DNA of 64,000 bases, from NCBI RefSeq assembly GCF_046630445.1, contig NC_092339.1:78701501-78765500 (forward strand), given 5' to 3'. Both the position numbers and the translations under genes were made by a program. Under the pieces are notes generated by a model. That model worked only from the letters and a program-made list of their open reading frames with translations, searched no databases and had not been told where the DNA came from. Shown here one piece after another: positions 51,250-62,444 of the stretch. The stretch is from Rutidosis leptorrhynchoides (lineage: Eukaryota > Streptophyta > Magnoliopsida > Asterales > Asteraceae). Each line of letters starts with the position of its first letter. Positions within the stretch are counted from its first letter, which is position 1.

Positions 51250-53430
51250 TCATGGGCCCTGTGCAATGGAACGGGCTGCACAACCCAATATCCGGGCCTG
51301 CATGTAAAACTCGGATGTTTCCCATAGCAACCTGATCACGAACAAAATGAATGTCAATCTAAATATGCTTCGTTCGCTGTTGTGGAACTGGACTATATGC
51401 CATTTATACAGAACTAATATTGTCACAATAGACAATGGTGTCCTTTGACAGTGAAGTGTGAAGGACTCTCAGAAGATTTTGAAGCCAGCATGTCTCGGCA
51501 ATAGCATTTTCAACTCCACGATATTTGGGCTCATCACTAGATCTAGATATAACCTGTTGGCGCTTCGATGACCATGATAAAAGATTTTCACCAATAAAAA
51601 CACAATAACTAGACGTAGAACGAGGTGTGTTGGGGGAACCCACCCCAATCAGCGTTAGAATATGCAACAAGTCCATCTGTGGATGAGACATGTATCTGTA
51701 ACCAATAATCAAGAGTGTCACGGAGGTAGCGCAAAATGCGCTTAAGAGCAAGGAAATGCGGTTCGCGTAGATCATGCATGAAAAGAAAAATTTGTTGAAC
51801 CGCATAAGAGATGTAAGGGTGAGTGAACGTAAGGTACTGAAAATCACATGCAAGACTCATGTATAATGTATGATCGAAAACCGGAGGACCAGTGTTGCTC
51901 AATTTGGAATGTGAGTCAGCGGGCGTGTGGCAAGGATTACACTACATCATATCTGCACGTTGTAGGATCTATCGCGTACTTTTGTTGTGATGGGAACAAT
52001 CCTTTAGAGCTGTGAGTAGCCGAGATAACAAGAAAATAGTTAAGAGTACCCAAATCAGTCATTTAGAACTCGTTATTGAACTGTCTAATAATAGTGTGTA
52101 GAAACGAGGTAGATGATGCAGTGAGGATGATGTCATCTACATACGGAAGTAGATAAGTTGTAGAAGATCATTGGCAATACACAAACAAAGATAAGTCAGA
52201 TCGACTGCGTAGAAAGCCATGTGTCCAAACAAAGTCAACAAATCGCTGATACTAAGCGCGGGGGGTCTGTTTCAAGCCGTATAAAGAGCGTTGTAGGTGA
52301 CTGACGTTGTCCGAGAATATGGTATTTCGGTATCCAAGTGGCTGATGCATGTAAACCGTCTCCTGTAAGTCGTCATGAAGAAAGGCATTCTTCACGTCAA
52401 GCAGGTGAACTAGCCAATGATGTGAGACAATTTGAATCAACACCGTACGAATGGTGGTTGGCTTGACAACCGGCCCGAAAGTCCCATCTCAATCTATGCC
52501 AATTTGCCTACTCTTTTCGTTATAAACTAACTAAGATTTGTAACGGGACATGGAACTGTCATCATTAAACTTCTGCTTAAATAACCACATAGAACAGTTC
52601 ATGTTAGCCCTTGACAGGCGCGAAACAAGTACTCAAGTTCCATTCTACATAAGAGCATGATATTCCTCATCCATAGCTTTGTGCCAATGAGGGTCCTGAA
52701 GAGCCTGTAAATACGACCGGGGCACAGGTGAAGGCGTAGTGGTAGTAGTGTGTAGTTTAAGACAAGTGACAGGTTTAGTAATGGCGTATTTGTTACGGGT
52801 CATCATAGGGTGTAGGGGAGGAGGTGATGGAGAGGTGCTTGTGGTGGTAGAAGGAGAGTCGGTAGTCGAAGTAGCAGGTGGTGAAGTAATAGGTGTGGGT
52901 GAATTGGCGAATGATGGGTGATTAACATCCGAGGACAACAATGGTGGTGCGGGTTTGATGTGTGGGAGAAAGGTTGGAGAAGGAGAGTCAATAATTTCAT
53001 AGGATGGATGTTGTGTAGAAGTTAATTTCGTCAGAGACAAAATGACGTGATATAATAGTTTTATGATTATAAATGTCAAGGCACCGAAAACCAAAATGAT
53101 CTTAAGGATATCCGAGAAAGAAACATGGGGTTGTAGTGTGGTGCGAGTTTGTGAGGAGTAATGATATGAGGAAAACATAAACAACCAAAAACACGTAAGT
53201 GTACGTAGGTAGGGTGTTGTTTGAAGAGTCAGAAGTGAGGTGTGTTATTTTGAATGGTTGAAGAAGGTAAAATGTTGAGGATATGGGTTTCCATATGAAG
53301 GGCTTCCGCTTAGTATGTGGGAGGAAGACGAGCACGAAATAAGAGTGTGCAATTGGAGTTGTTGATAATGCGAAACATTCTCTCTGACTTACTATTTTGT
53401 TTAGAGAAGGTGTGAAACCCTTTTTCATTT
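51250..53430 (-). pseudogene. Ty1/copia pol fragment (minus strand)
   Basis: In minus-strand order the pieces are: integrase C-terminal region (53428-53102, ending TTPCFFLGYP); a long Ser/Thr/Pro-rich linker leading to ALQDPHWHKAMDEEYHALM, the start of reverse transcriptase (53184-52645); HHWLVHLLDVKNAFLHDDL and RSLYGLKQTPRA (52443-52252); and then HFLALKRILRYLRDTLDYWL and YSNADWGG of the RT/RNase H border and RNase H (51902-51404). There is no gag and no LTR. It belongs to a different copia lineage from 6146-17446. Old fossil with several breaks. Confidence 0.8.
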
Positions 53431-55196
53431 ACATTGCTCTTTTATTTATAGTACAAGACTCCAATTTTTTAGAAGTGGCTCATGGGCTTTTAACTGTGTG
53501 GAGCCCAAGATAGGATACACCATCATGGGTTGAAGTAAAATGAAATTATTATCATTTTGGAAAGTATGATTACCATCTATATACTCCATTGATTCTAAGT
53601 ATATTTGTATTTTCGTGGCACTGGTTTTTCGTTGGCTACACATCAAATCATTATACTTATTTTTGACTTGACCATAATAAAGTAAATAGATAATCAAGTA
53701 AATATTTACCCTAGTCCCGAGTGCAATAGGATGAATGAATTAAGAACGAGTCAAGCTTTAACTTTTCGAAAAACATGACTAACCCTAATTTGATCAATGA
53801 GATACAAGAGGGTGGTTAATGTTGATCGTTCACCGACGAATTGATTGGACAGTTCCACGACGAGTAGTTACGATTTACATGTGAGAAGATAAGCCAAAAC
53901 TTAAAGTATGAAAGTATAAATTCAGAGAGAATAACTAAATATGTTAAATGAAGGCTTAAGATTTGTATTTAGAGAAAAACTCTACCTTCCAGAAGGCATT
54001 CGATTGTGATCCCTTCCATATTCGCCGCACGTGATATTTGCCTATAAAAATAGGAAATGATTAATCAGCTATGAATTAGATTAGTTAGAGTCTTAAAGAC
54101 TTAATCGAATAAGGAAGCCATGAGGTCAGTGAATGTTCGCACAATCGAGATATGCACGACATGGACATTGGATTTTGCGTGCTAATGATGTGTTTCATGA
54201 CATGAACGCAAGTCCCAAGCTTTTAGGCGCCCATCGATATGCGTAATTAATTGACATAAACAAAATCATCATCTGTCGCCATGTATAAATTCACACACCC
54301 TTATTCCTCTTATCATAGTTCTCCCTCTTTTGTTAGCCACAATTTCGTATCATTTAAGTGATATCTCCCATATCCCGCTCATGACGGGATTATGTAAAGT
54401 TGTTTTCGTGTTATTGGTCTACTTATGCAAATGTTTCTCTATTCATCTTTTTATGACAATACTTTCAATTAAACTTGAAAATTGACATTACTCAACTTAT
54501 GACCACTAATGCTTAAGAAAAAAGAAGCACAATGATGACAAAGAAAACAAATTTGACCGAAAGAAAACTCCTAAACGTTGGTTCCATCAGAAATGGGACT
54601 ATGCTATAACATAATGCCAAAAGTTTAAGACATGATTGGAAATACACTATATATATGTATATACTTATACTTATAGTTTGTTACTTATATATATTCACTT
54701 TTTTCATTTTAACACCTTGTGATGAGTTGGTATCAGTTTGGTTATAATAATTAGTCATATTGCATCGACAACATAACAACAGTGTGTTTATCATTGCGAT
54801 GTTGTTCTGCTTGTTTACTCTTCTTGAATTCACAAAGTTGATTGACAAATGTTATAAGTGTTGCTACATAATGAAACGGCCTCAAAGCTGAAGTAGTGAA
54901 ATAACCGATATCTTAAAGTTTCAAATAAAATCATGTTAATTAGACAGTATATAAAATACTTGGCCCCCTCACGTTGCCTAAACTATGTAAACCTTATTCG
55001 TAGTTTATAGTTTATGAATGATCTAATTGTTTGTTTTTAGATGGTTTCAAGAATAGTATAAAATTTCACATATATAATTTCCTAAACTCTTGTAATGAGA
55101 CATCATATATTAACTTAGGACCTAGAAAACTTGTTAATGACATCATACGATACGGAGTAACATCAAAAGAAATCAACCCATTTACCAGTACATGAG
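53431..55196. other. Intergenic, no gene recognised
   Basis: AT-rich sequence with only short frames. I see no domain, RNA gene or terminal repeat that I can support. Confidence 0.6.
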
Positions 55197-55199
55197 TAA

Positions 55200-56073
55200 G
55201 GGCCTGTTTATTTATAACTTAATGGACTGTGTTGAGCCCTATGATTATTCGGTCAAATTTGAAGTTGTTTACTTACACCTTAATTATTAATATTGTCTAC
55301 ATAGAAGCCTGTTTTGGTCAGGCAAAAAACCACACTAGCATCCATACAGCACCTCATATTTCCACAACTACCCACCCACTTTATTCTCTCTTTCTATCTT
55401 CTTCCCATCTTCTAAACTTATTAAATTATAATTATTCTATACATAATTGATAGATCATCAAACAACCTTCACTTAATACTCCAATGACCACCGCCATGTT
55501 TCCGTCGACCGCCGTGATTTTGTCGACCGCCACGGTTGCGGCGACCGTCGCGGTTGCGGCGACTAACGCTTTCGTGAACAAATAATCAATAATTATAGTA
55601 TTTGAAGAAAAACAAGAACACTGTTATGTTGATCTTTCTACATTTTATCTATTTTGTTTGAAATTATTATGTAAAAAATGAATTGTGAACTCTTGTATTA
55701 AATTTTAGGGGCAAAAATGATGGAGGAACATTCTGAATTTCATGTTTTTCTTTTACAATTATTGTTGTTTAATTGCTTATGATTAGCATTACATGTATAT
55801 TACAATTATTATTACTTGTTTATATTTACAGTATTATTTACGGAGTATTTTTATGAGATAATAATAAGACAAGCAGGTGATAGCTTTTTTATATACTAAA
55901 AAAATAACAATTAAATTTAAGGGTAAAGTAGTCAATTTTACCATTCAGTCTTTTTATTCAGCATAAAAAGTAAACAACATTCATCATTCACTGATTATTA
56001 CATATAGTCTTCCATATACATACTGCCATCTATATCCATATTGGACTTAATGTGAAAAAAAGTAAACAGGCCC
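55200..56073. mobile_element. 874-bp MITE of the PIF/Harbinger type
   Basis: Ends are GGGCCTGTTTATTT and (complement of the right end) GGGCCTGTTTACTT. The trinucleotide TAA lies on both sides (55197-55199 and 56074-56076). A 3-bp T(A/T)A duplication with GGGCCTGTTT-type ends fits Tourist/PIF-Harbinger elements. No transposase is present, so it is non-autonomous. Unusually, the interior contains a pyrimidine-rich leader-like stretch and a GC-rich short frame. Confidence 0.75.
55484..55585 (+). CDS. Short GC-rich frame (33 codons) inside the MITE
   Basis: ATG at 55484 and TAA at 55583-55585. The predicted peptide begins MTTAMFPSTAVILS, is rich in Ala, Val and Thr (a weak membrane-spanning character), and ends NAFVNK. 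The coding stretch is much richer in G+C than the surrounding AT-rich DNA and is internally repetitive: GTCGACCGCC occurs twice, then GGTTGCGGCGAC-like units. A CT-rich stretch (about 55380-55413) precedes it, like a plant 5' leader. I do not recognise the product. It may be a captured gene piece, a real small peptide, or a repeat-derived chance frame. Confidence 0.3.
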   Translation: MTTAMFPSTAVILSTATVAATVAVAATNAFVNK

Positions 56074-56076
56074 TAA

Positions 56077-57687
56077 AAGTATCACCCTACTAAATTTGCA
56101 TAAATGTCAGGATTTGTATTTAGTTTCTTACACTTTGTGCCTTACAACATGTATAAAAGTTTAAAAGATCAAATGGTTACCTAGAATCACTTAGCCTTTC
56201 TTGTTAGATACTTTACAGATATACTTTGATTTTCTTTAAACACTTCAAATAATGTGTCTACAACTATACTTCCACACGTTTTACAAGAAACACCAATTTT
56301 AGACCAAAGACGCATGTGATGATTGTTTTTGCACTATTTATCATACATGTATGCCCAAACTTGCTACCTTTAGTTTGTGTTTATTAGCATATACATATAT
56401 ATAGTATTATCGTTATGTTATATTGTTATTGCTTTCCATAAACAAACTATTTTAGTGATGAGGTAAGAATAATTGTCTACATCTTATTTCCCTCGTACCT
56501 CACAATCGTGAGATTAGGTATTGTTGTTTTTTTTTGCCATGGTTTTCCAAAACGAGTTTTAACGTTTTAAGTTACCTCCCCATACTTTGCCATCAGCAGG
56601 ATTAAGTACAATTGTAAGTTACCTTGTTTGACACTCTCGAAATCGTAAATGATTATGAACTTTTTTCCATGAAGAAGTGTAATATCATAGAAAGCGAAAT
56701 GCAAGAGAGTCTATTTAAATAATGAGTACGTAGATGTGTTTTCGTAATTGTAAATTATCATCTACTGCAGTTACAAACTTTATTGTTGTCATCAAGTTGC
56801 ATAGACTTTTATTCTTTTAGATGTTTATTGAAAGTATGTTAAGAGCTTGTAACACATTTGAACAGTAAATAACGAAAATTTTACTTATAAAGGGTGTTCA
56901 TTAGTAAAATTGTAGCAAATCATCTTACATGATATGATACTATTTTGTTCAAGCAACTTACAGTTCAAATAGATGTCATTAACCAAAAAGTGCACTTTCA
57001 ATACGTCTTAACCGACAAGTAAAAAATCATCATAGTAATGTTTACATGCCGTTATGATGTAGAATTTGCGTGGACAGACTTATGTATACATGGTAGATAT
57101 AACCACGATAAGTATCAATACAAATTACACTTGATAACCTTATGAAAACTTGTTCATCTAGAGCGACATTCAAACGTAAATTTCTATATTCAAATCACAT
57201 CGGATTCGGCTGATTTTTGGTTCATTGGACTCCTAAGTTAATCTAGTACAAATCCCAATATTAAAATCTCGTTTTCAACCAATGCATTGGCTTAAAAACA
57301 AGCGAAACCGTCGATACCTCTAAACAAAAGCACTTTTCGACCATTGTACATTCCAAATCAAATATCTCTTGATACACTCAACCTCAACGACTACAAATAT
57401 AATCGACGAAAAGCTAACTTAATTCCCTACAATTAGAAGCAAATTTCACAAAAAATTAACAAGTAAAACTGAAGTTATTAACGATACAATCGAGCATAGA
57501 AACACACCAAAAGGAATAAAATTGATCAAATCATCTCACTACATTCACAAACATGTCCTTATCAGCCGTAGATGCCAAATGATCTAACCGCTCACGTTTA
57601 AATTCAGGTTAGGTGTTCGATCCGTGTGACCTCACTACTAACCAATCATATTACATCTTTTAGATTATGTACTCTCATGCTCGATAT
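56077..57687. other. Intergenic, no gene recognised
   Basis: AT-rich sequence without supportable genes. A GTTCGATCC motif with an upstream AACCGCTCACG-like box (57585-57632) recalls a decayed tRNA-derived SINE but is too degraded to call. It probably includes the distal promoter of the H1 gene. Confidence 0.6.
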
Positions 57688-57695
57688 TATTTAAA
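57688..57695 (+). promoter_or_regulatory. TATA-like box of the histone H1 gene
   Basis: TATTTAAA about 110 bp before the start codon, which leaves room for a leader of about 80 bases. It is the best TATA-like match upstream of the gene. Confidence 0.5.
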
Positions 57696-57805
57696 CCACC
57701 ACAAATTTCACGCTAGAATCAAATCGCTTCAAATCATCAATCTCAATTATCGTTTAATCAGCATTTCTAGATCTCAAATTTCGTTCGAGCACTAAATCTA
57801 CATCA

Positions 57806-58958
57806 ATGGCGACAGAAGAACCTATTGTTGCGACGGAGCCTATCTCAGAACCGATCGTCGATGACAAACCGGTAACGGAAGAAAAAACTGAAGTTCCGGC
57901 TGCTGAAACCGGTAAAAAGGCTAAAAAATCATCGGCGAAGGCTAAACCTAAAAGTCCGTCTTTGCATCCACCCTACTTCCTGGTATGAATTCATTTCATT
58001 ACTTTACATTGTTTTATTACGTTACTTTTTCTTTTTGTCGGTACGATTCAGTTGATTTATGCGATCGATGTTAACCTATCGATTTCTCTGATTGTGTTTA
58101 ATTTCGCTAAATATGTTTGCAACGGTTCGATTAGAGCTGATCTATTCGGTTGATGTACATATAATACAGAATTGATTGCTAATTACATAGTTCGATTTTT
58201 GTTAATATACTAATGAACTTGCTGTTTGATGAATAATGTAAATGTAAATGTAAATATATGGACGAATTCATTGCAGTTTGCTGTGTCGCTATGTAAATCA
58301 TTGAATAATGTTATTTAATTCTGTTAATTATTTTATCTAATAGATGATTAAGGACGCAATTGCTACGTTGAAGGAGAGAACCGGATCTAGTCAGTATGCG
58401 ATCACGAAATTCATTGAAGAGAAGGAGAAGAATCTTCCAGTTAATTTCAAGAAGGGTTTATTGACTCAATTGAAAAAATTCGTTGCTGCTGGTAAACTAG
58501 TTAAAGTCAAGGCATCATACAAGCTACCCTCTGCAAAAGCTCCGGCTACAGCTGCTCCGGCAAAGAAGAAACCTGCTGCTAAGCCAAAAACAGCCGCCAA
58601 GCCAAAGACTGCGGCTAAAAAAGCTGCTACTAAGAAAGCAGGAACCAAGCCTAAGCCAAAGCCTGCTCCAAAAGCGAAAGCTGTAGCCAAGCCGAAAGCA
58701 GTTGCTAAGCCTAAGCCAGCTGTGAAAGCCAAGCCGAAGAAAGCTGTTGCAAAGCCTAAAGCTGCTGCTGCAAAGGCTAAGACGCCAACGAAAGCGGCTA
58801 AAGTAGCGAGGACCTCTTCGAGATCTACGCCTGGGATGAAAGTGGCAGCTGTGAAGGCTACTGTGAAGAAAACACCAGTAAAGAAGGCAGTTAAAAGTTT
58901 GAAACCTAAGGCAGCAACTGCTAAGAAGGCAACCGCAACAAGGAAGGCAAAGAAGTGA
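57806..58958 (+). CDS. Histone H1 (linker histone), two exons
   Basis: Exon 1 is 57806-57982 (59 codons). The intron 57983-58343 has GT...AG borders. Exon 2 is 58344-58958 (204 codons plus TGA). The protein is 263 residues, normal for plant H1. Residues 1-50 form an acidic then Lys-rich N-terminal tail. Residues 52-121 are the winged-helix H15 domain, with HPPYFLMIKDAIATLKER at the exon junction and SSQYAITKFIEEKEKNLP and the FKKGLLTQLKKF helix after it. Residues 122-263 are a Lys/Ala/Pro tail of AKPK-type repeats that binds linker DNA. The protein compacts chromatin in the nucleus. The start ATG is the first in a typical leader, and the intron inside the H15 domain is common in plant H1 genes. 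No defect is visible. Confidence 0.96.
57983..58343 (+). other. Intron of the histone H1 gene
   Basis: Donor CTG|GTATGA and acceptor ATCTAATAG|ATG, phase 0. The interior is T-rich, as in plant introns. Skipping it is required to keep the H15 domain continuous. Confidence 0.93.
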
Positions 58959-60057
58959 GATGTGAGTGAGATTTTAGTACATTGTTATTGTTTTTAGGGT
59001 TATTGTGTAAAATGTTGGTGGTATCTTTGTATTCCTGGTAATAGTTTATAGAGATCTTTTAGTTTATGAATCAATTGTTCCTTACATTAGAGCCTTATAT
59101 ATGATTATCTCTTCTTCATATTGAAATGTTCTGATCTTGTGTTTTTCAATTTCATTTGTTATTGAAAACTTTTATGTTAGTATGTTATGGTTGTGTTTGT
59201 GTAACTTTTGATTGTAAATGGTGGTGTAAGTTACACAGGTGAAGAATGTACTATTGGATTGTTTATGCAGTGAAAACCAGATGGTATGCAATATTCACAT
59301 CAATGTATTGATTTATGTTTGTTTTAGGTTCTGAAACTAATATCGACTTTAAGATTTGTATAGTAACTTGTTTCTTTGTATTCTGCAGGAGAGTTCAAAG
59401 TAAGAGAATCTGAAGAAATAATGGCTGGTAAGCCTGTCTCTCAATTTGTCACTTTTATCAATTGAAATTTAGAGTTTGATATCAGACACAATGTTTGATG
59501 GGATGGGAATAATAGGATGGTGTAGTTGCACTATTATTGTGTTTGACATTGTATTACCAAAAAGTGAAGCTTAGATTCCCACTAAAACTCTTTCTTGCTT
59601 GCCTACCTTCCTTTGTGGAATGATGCTAGTGTTATGTTCTTGAACTATACGGTAGCTAATTAATTATCTGTCAGGTTGGTGCCAACTAAATTATCTAATG
59701 ACTGTGCTTTCATGGTGGTTTGATACATTATGGTACAATCCTCTAACTTTATATGAATTCTGAGCATTCAAGTTCTGGTATGATTTATTGTATCGGATTT
59801 ACCATTATGTATATTTTTCCTTTCTGCCATATCTGTATTGTTGTCCTTCATTTGAGTTTTTCTATGATGAGTTGGGTGGAATTAAGGTCTCTTGATACTT
59901 AATCGCTTAACGTTTTTTTATTGGATTTTGTAATGAAATTGACCCGATGTAAGAGGAAACCAACATGAGTAGCTTGACTTTCATATTAGTAAAATGGAGC
60001 AATCAAATTTAGTATGTAGGGCATGATGCATCAATGACTTGAATCTAAGTTTGTACA
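58959..60057 (+). other. H1 3' flank with a possible spliced 3' UTR exon
   Basis: Three bases after the stop codon is a strong donor-like GTGAGT (58962-58967). At 59381-59388 a TTCTGCAG acceptor precedes a 39-base segment (59389-59427) that ends in a good donor, CTG|GTAAG. It could be a 3' UTR exon of H1 or the first exon of an unrecognised transcript (it contains ATGGCTG). The rest, to 60057, shows no gene. Confidence 0.3.
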
Positions 60058-60262
60058 GATACAACAACAACAATACTCAATCCTACGAAAGTGGGGTATG
60101 AGAGAGGTTGGTGTAGACAATCATTCTTCGTACCCTAGATTAGAAGGAAGTCACTACTCCATCCGCGGGTATAGAACCCTCGACTAGATAAGGTCGTCCC
60201 TCCCTCTACTCTAAAGCAAAAGAGATTGCTTCCTAAAGGACCTCTGGCCAGAAATGCTCATA
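60058..60262 (-). mobile_element. Probable SINE with a (TTG)n tail
   Basis: On the minus strand the element runs from GGTCCTTTAGGAAGCAATCT through a B-box-like GGTTCTATACC to a GATTGAGTATTG(TTG)n tail at about 60062-60075. The motif AAAGTGGGGTATGAGAG next to a CAA/TTG repeat is typical of a widespread tRNA-derived plant SINE group similar to tobacco TS. No clear target duplication was found. It lies between H1 and the ATPase gene. Confidence 0.55.
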
Positions 60263-60639
60263 AAAACGAAATAGGGAGGGCAAATGATACTTACCTGACA
60301 GAGTTATGTACACCTACAAAAGAAGGAAAATGATACTTATTATTACTGTATTAATTTATTAATACGAAAGAAATGAGCTACTGTATGTTGCAGACTTGCA
60401 GTTAATAGTTTAAGAGCTGAGTTTTTCTAGTTAATGTAGTAAGTTGGCTGAAGATGTGGACTGCATTTCCTAAAAGCCAATTAATCTAACTTTTTTAGAC
60501 AAAGACCATTGGTGATGTCTTTAATAGAACTTGATAGCTAACATGTATATATGATGACCTTATTGTAACTTTACGATTAGAGTGAGAGCTTAACCTTATG
60601 ACAGTCTGCTATATGTAAACATAAATGAAGGAGGTTTTT

Positions 60640-60800
60640 ACCAGGTTATCCGGGGAGAGTGAGTATTTTCTACGCGTCTTACATAGGTTATCCCCATTTC
60701 CAACCCTTTCCCTGCTCACCTGCTGAAACCCAAGATGTGTTGCTAGCGAGTTTTTGAAAATGACATCTCACGATGATGCTAACCACTAGGACATCTTGAG
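60640..60800 (-). mobile_element. Probable degraded tRNA-derived SINE
   Basis: On the minus strand it begins GATGTCCTAGTGGTTAGCAT (a tRNA-like A box, TAGTGGTTAGCA). A B-box-like GGGTTTCAGCAGG lies about 50 bases on, and a CCCCGGATAACCTGG segment of the kind seen in plant SINE bodies follows. The box spacing is longer than ideal, so the copy is old. Confidence 0.4.
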
Positions 60801-60924
60801 ATGATCTCCTGCATATGTGCCTTGTAATTTTGGATACATGATGAAATCATTATATTTTCTAAAACATAGGGGTTTTTTTGAATAGAGATATCAACATCGA
60901 ATGCTCTCATTTGTCACCCACACA

Positions 60925-61280
60925 CAGTGGCGGTACCAGGATTTGTTTTTACCGGGGGCAAATTTTTTTTTTAACACCTTAGCAATTTTTTTGGGTAAAA
61001 TATGGAGGTTTTTGGACAAAAAATGAAAGTTTTTAGGCAAATTATGTAGGTTTTGGGACAGAATTTTGAAGGTTTGTGGGCAAAATTTGTAGGTTTTGGG
61101 GTAAAATTTGAAGATTTTTAGGCAAAATTTGAAGGTTTTGGAGCAAAATATTTAAGTTTTGGGGAGAAAAAAAAAAATATCACCGGAGGCAAAGTCGATA
61201 AATCCAAAATTTTTACACTGAAAATTGCAAATCCACTGGGGGCGGCCGCCCCCGTTTGTCCCTTCATAAAATCGCCCGTG
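60925..61280. mobile_element. 356-bp hAT-like MITE
   Basis: It starts CAGTGGCGGTACCAGG and ends AAATCGCCCGTG. The 8-bp sequence CCCACACA flanks it on both sides (60917-60924 and 61281-61288), the duplication length of hAT elements. The interior has four or more diverged units of (AA)AATTTGAAGGTTTTGG(G) and a 16-bp palindrome, GGGGGCGGCCGCCCCC (61239-61254). The flank is CA-rich, so the duplication is somewhat less convincing than its length suggests. Confidence 0.6.
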
Positions 61281-61288
61281 CCCACACA

Positions 61289-62444
61289 CGCATTAGGAGG
61301 AAACCCAATTCGCGATGATGTTGACAGTACCATCGAAGGTTAAAAACATAGAGACCTTCCCAAATCTCATTGATGTTGACAGTACCCCAAGTTGGATCCC
61401 ACCCCATACCACTCAGGCCAAGCTTCGTGGTCTAAAACAGAGGGGTTTAATTGGATGTAGAAATAGTTCTGCTGATAAAAAATATATAGATAGCAGGTTG
61501 TTTTAGATATACAAATATATGATTGTATATGCATTTGATAGGACATTGTGGTTCGTCGGGAAATTGGGAATTAGCATCCTTTTTAGGTCAATACTTGTTA
61601 AGTTGAGAAACCAACCATGCTACTTTAGCTGTCTAGCAATCAGTAGTAATATGGCAATGTGTGTACTCAGTAATTCTGAGTTGCAGAGCTACATTTCATT
61701 TGTTACAATATGCAAATGGTCTGTTGTTTAGATATAACATGGCAGTAGCTTAAAACTATTAGTAGAGTACTTGAAACTAACCTCAAAAGGTAGCTAAAAC
61801 TTAAAGACGAAACATTGTGTTTACTCAAAGCTTTAAGGCTACGTCTAGCATTTTCCTTATTTTATTTCATCAACTTCTCATGTGGCCTAATCAAAGCTTT
61901 AAATATGTTTTCTTAGAAACATGTTACATGTACTAGCAGACTTTATTGTTCTTCTTGGCCCCTGCATGTATAGCTGTGCACTAATGAAGTAGATGATGTC
62001 TTCTTTCCGAGTTAGATGGGGTAATATAATCTTTATTTTGGACCAACTGAGCTACCAGGTTAGTCTCCACTTTTTGCGTATTTACACTTTTACGATGAAT
62101 TGGTTTTTAATGATTGTATTTGTGTGGGCATTAGCAATTGCTATCTTTGAACAAAATCATTCTACTTTCTCGTCTTCCATTATATCTGTAGTTCATTGAT
62201 AGAATGAATATGTGCTATGCTTGGTAAGGTAACCAAAGTAAGTAAAGGTAACAGGTAAAACTAAAACTGAAATCTTTAACAAAAAGTCAGTAGTGTGTAA
62301 CAAGGACATTTTTTAAATTGCTTGCAGTGAACAATAAATTTGTGACCGAATTAGTAGGGAGTAATAAATAAAATCATAAAAAAATCACAAACTAATAACC
62401 ATAACCTCCTCTATAATCTTATGAAAATACTATTCATAACCTTA
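61289..62444. other. Intergenic and 3' flank of the ATPase gene
   Basis: No gene recognised. The repeated phrase TTGATGTTGACAGTACC (near 61317 and 61371) is a short direct repeat. The rest is AT-rich. The ATPase 3' UTR must lie just left of 62445 on the minus strand. Confidence 0.6.

Noticed and set aside
57585-57640. Possible tRNA gene or SINE upstream of H1 (GTTCGATCC)
   Set aside because: A B-box-like word exists, but I could not find a convincing A box at the right spacing, a tail or a cloverleaf.
58466-58732. Minus-strand frame of 88 codons opposite histone H1 exon 2
   Set aside because: Ala/Phe/Gly-rich mirror of the H1 Lys/Ala/Pro repeats; a shadow of the real gene.
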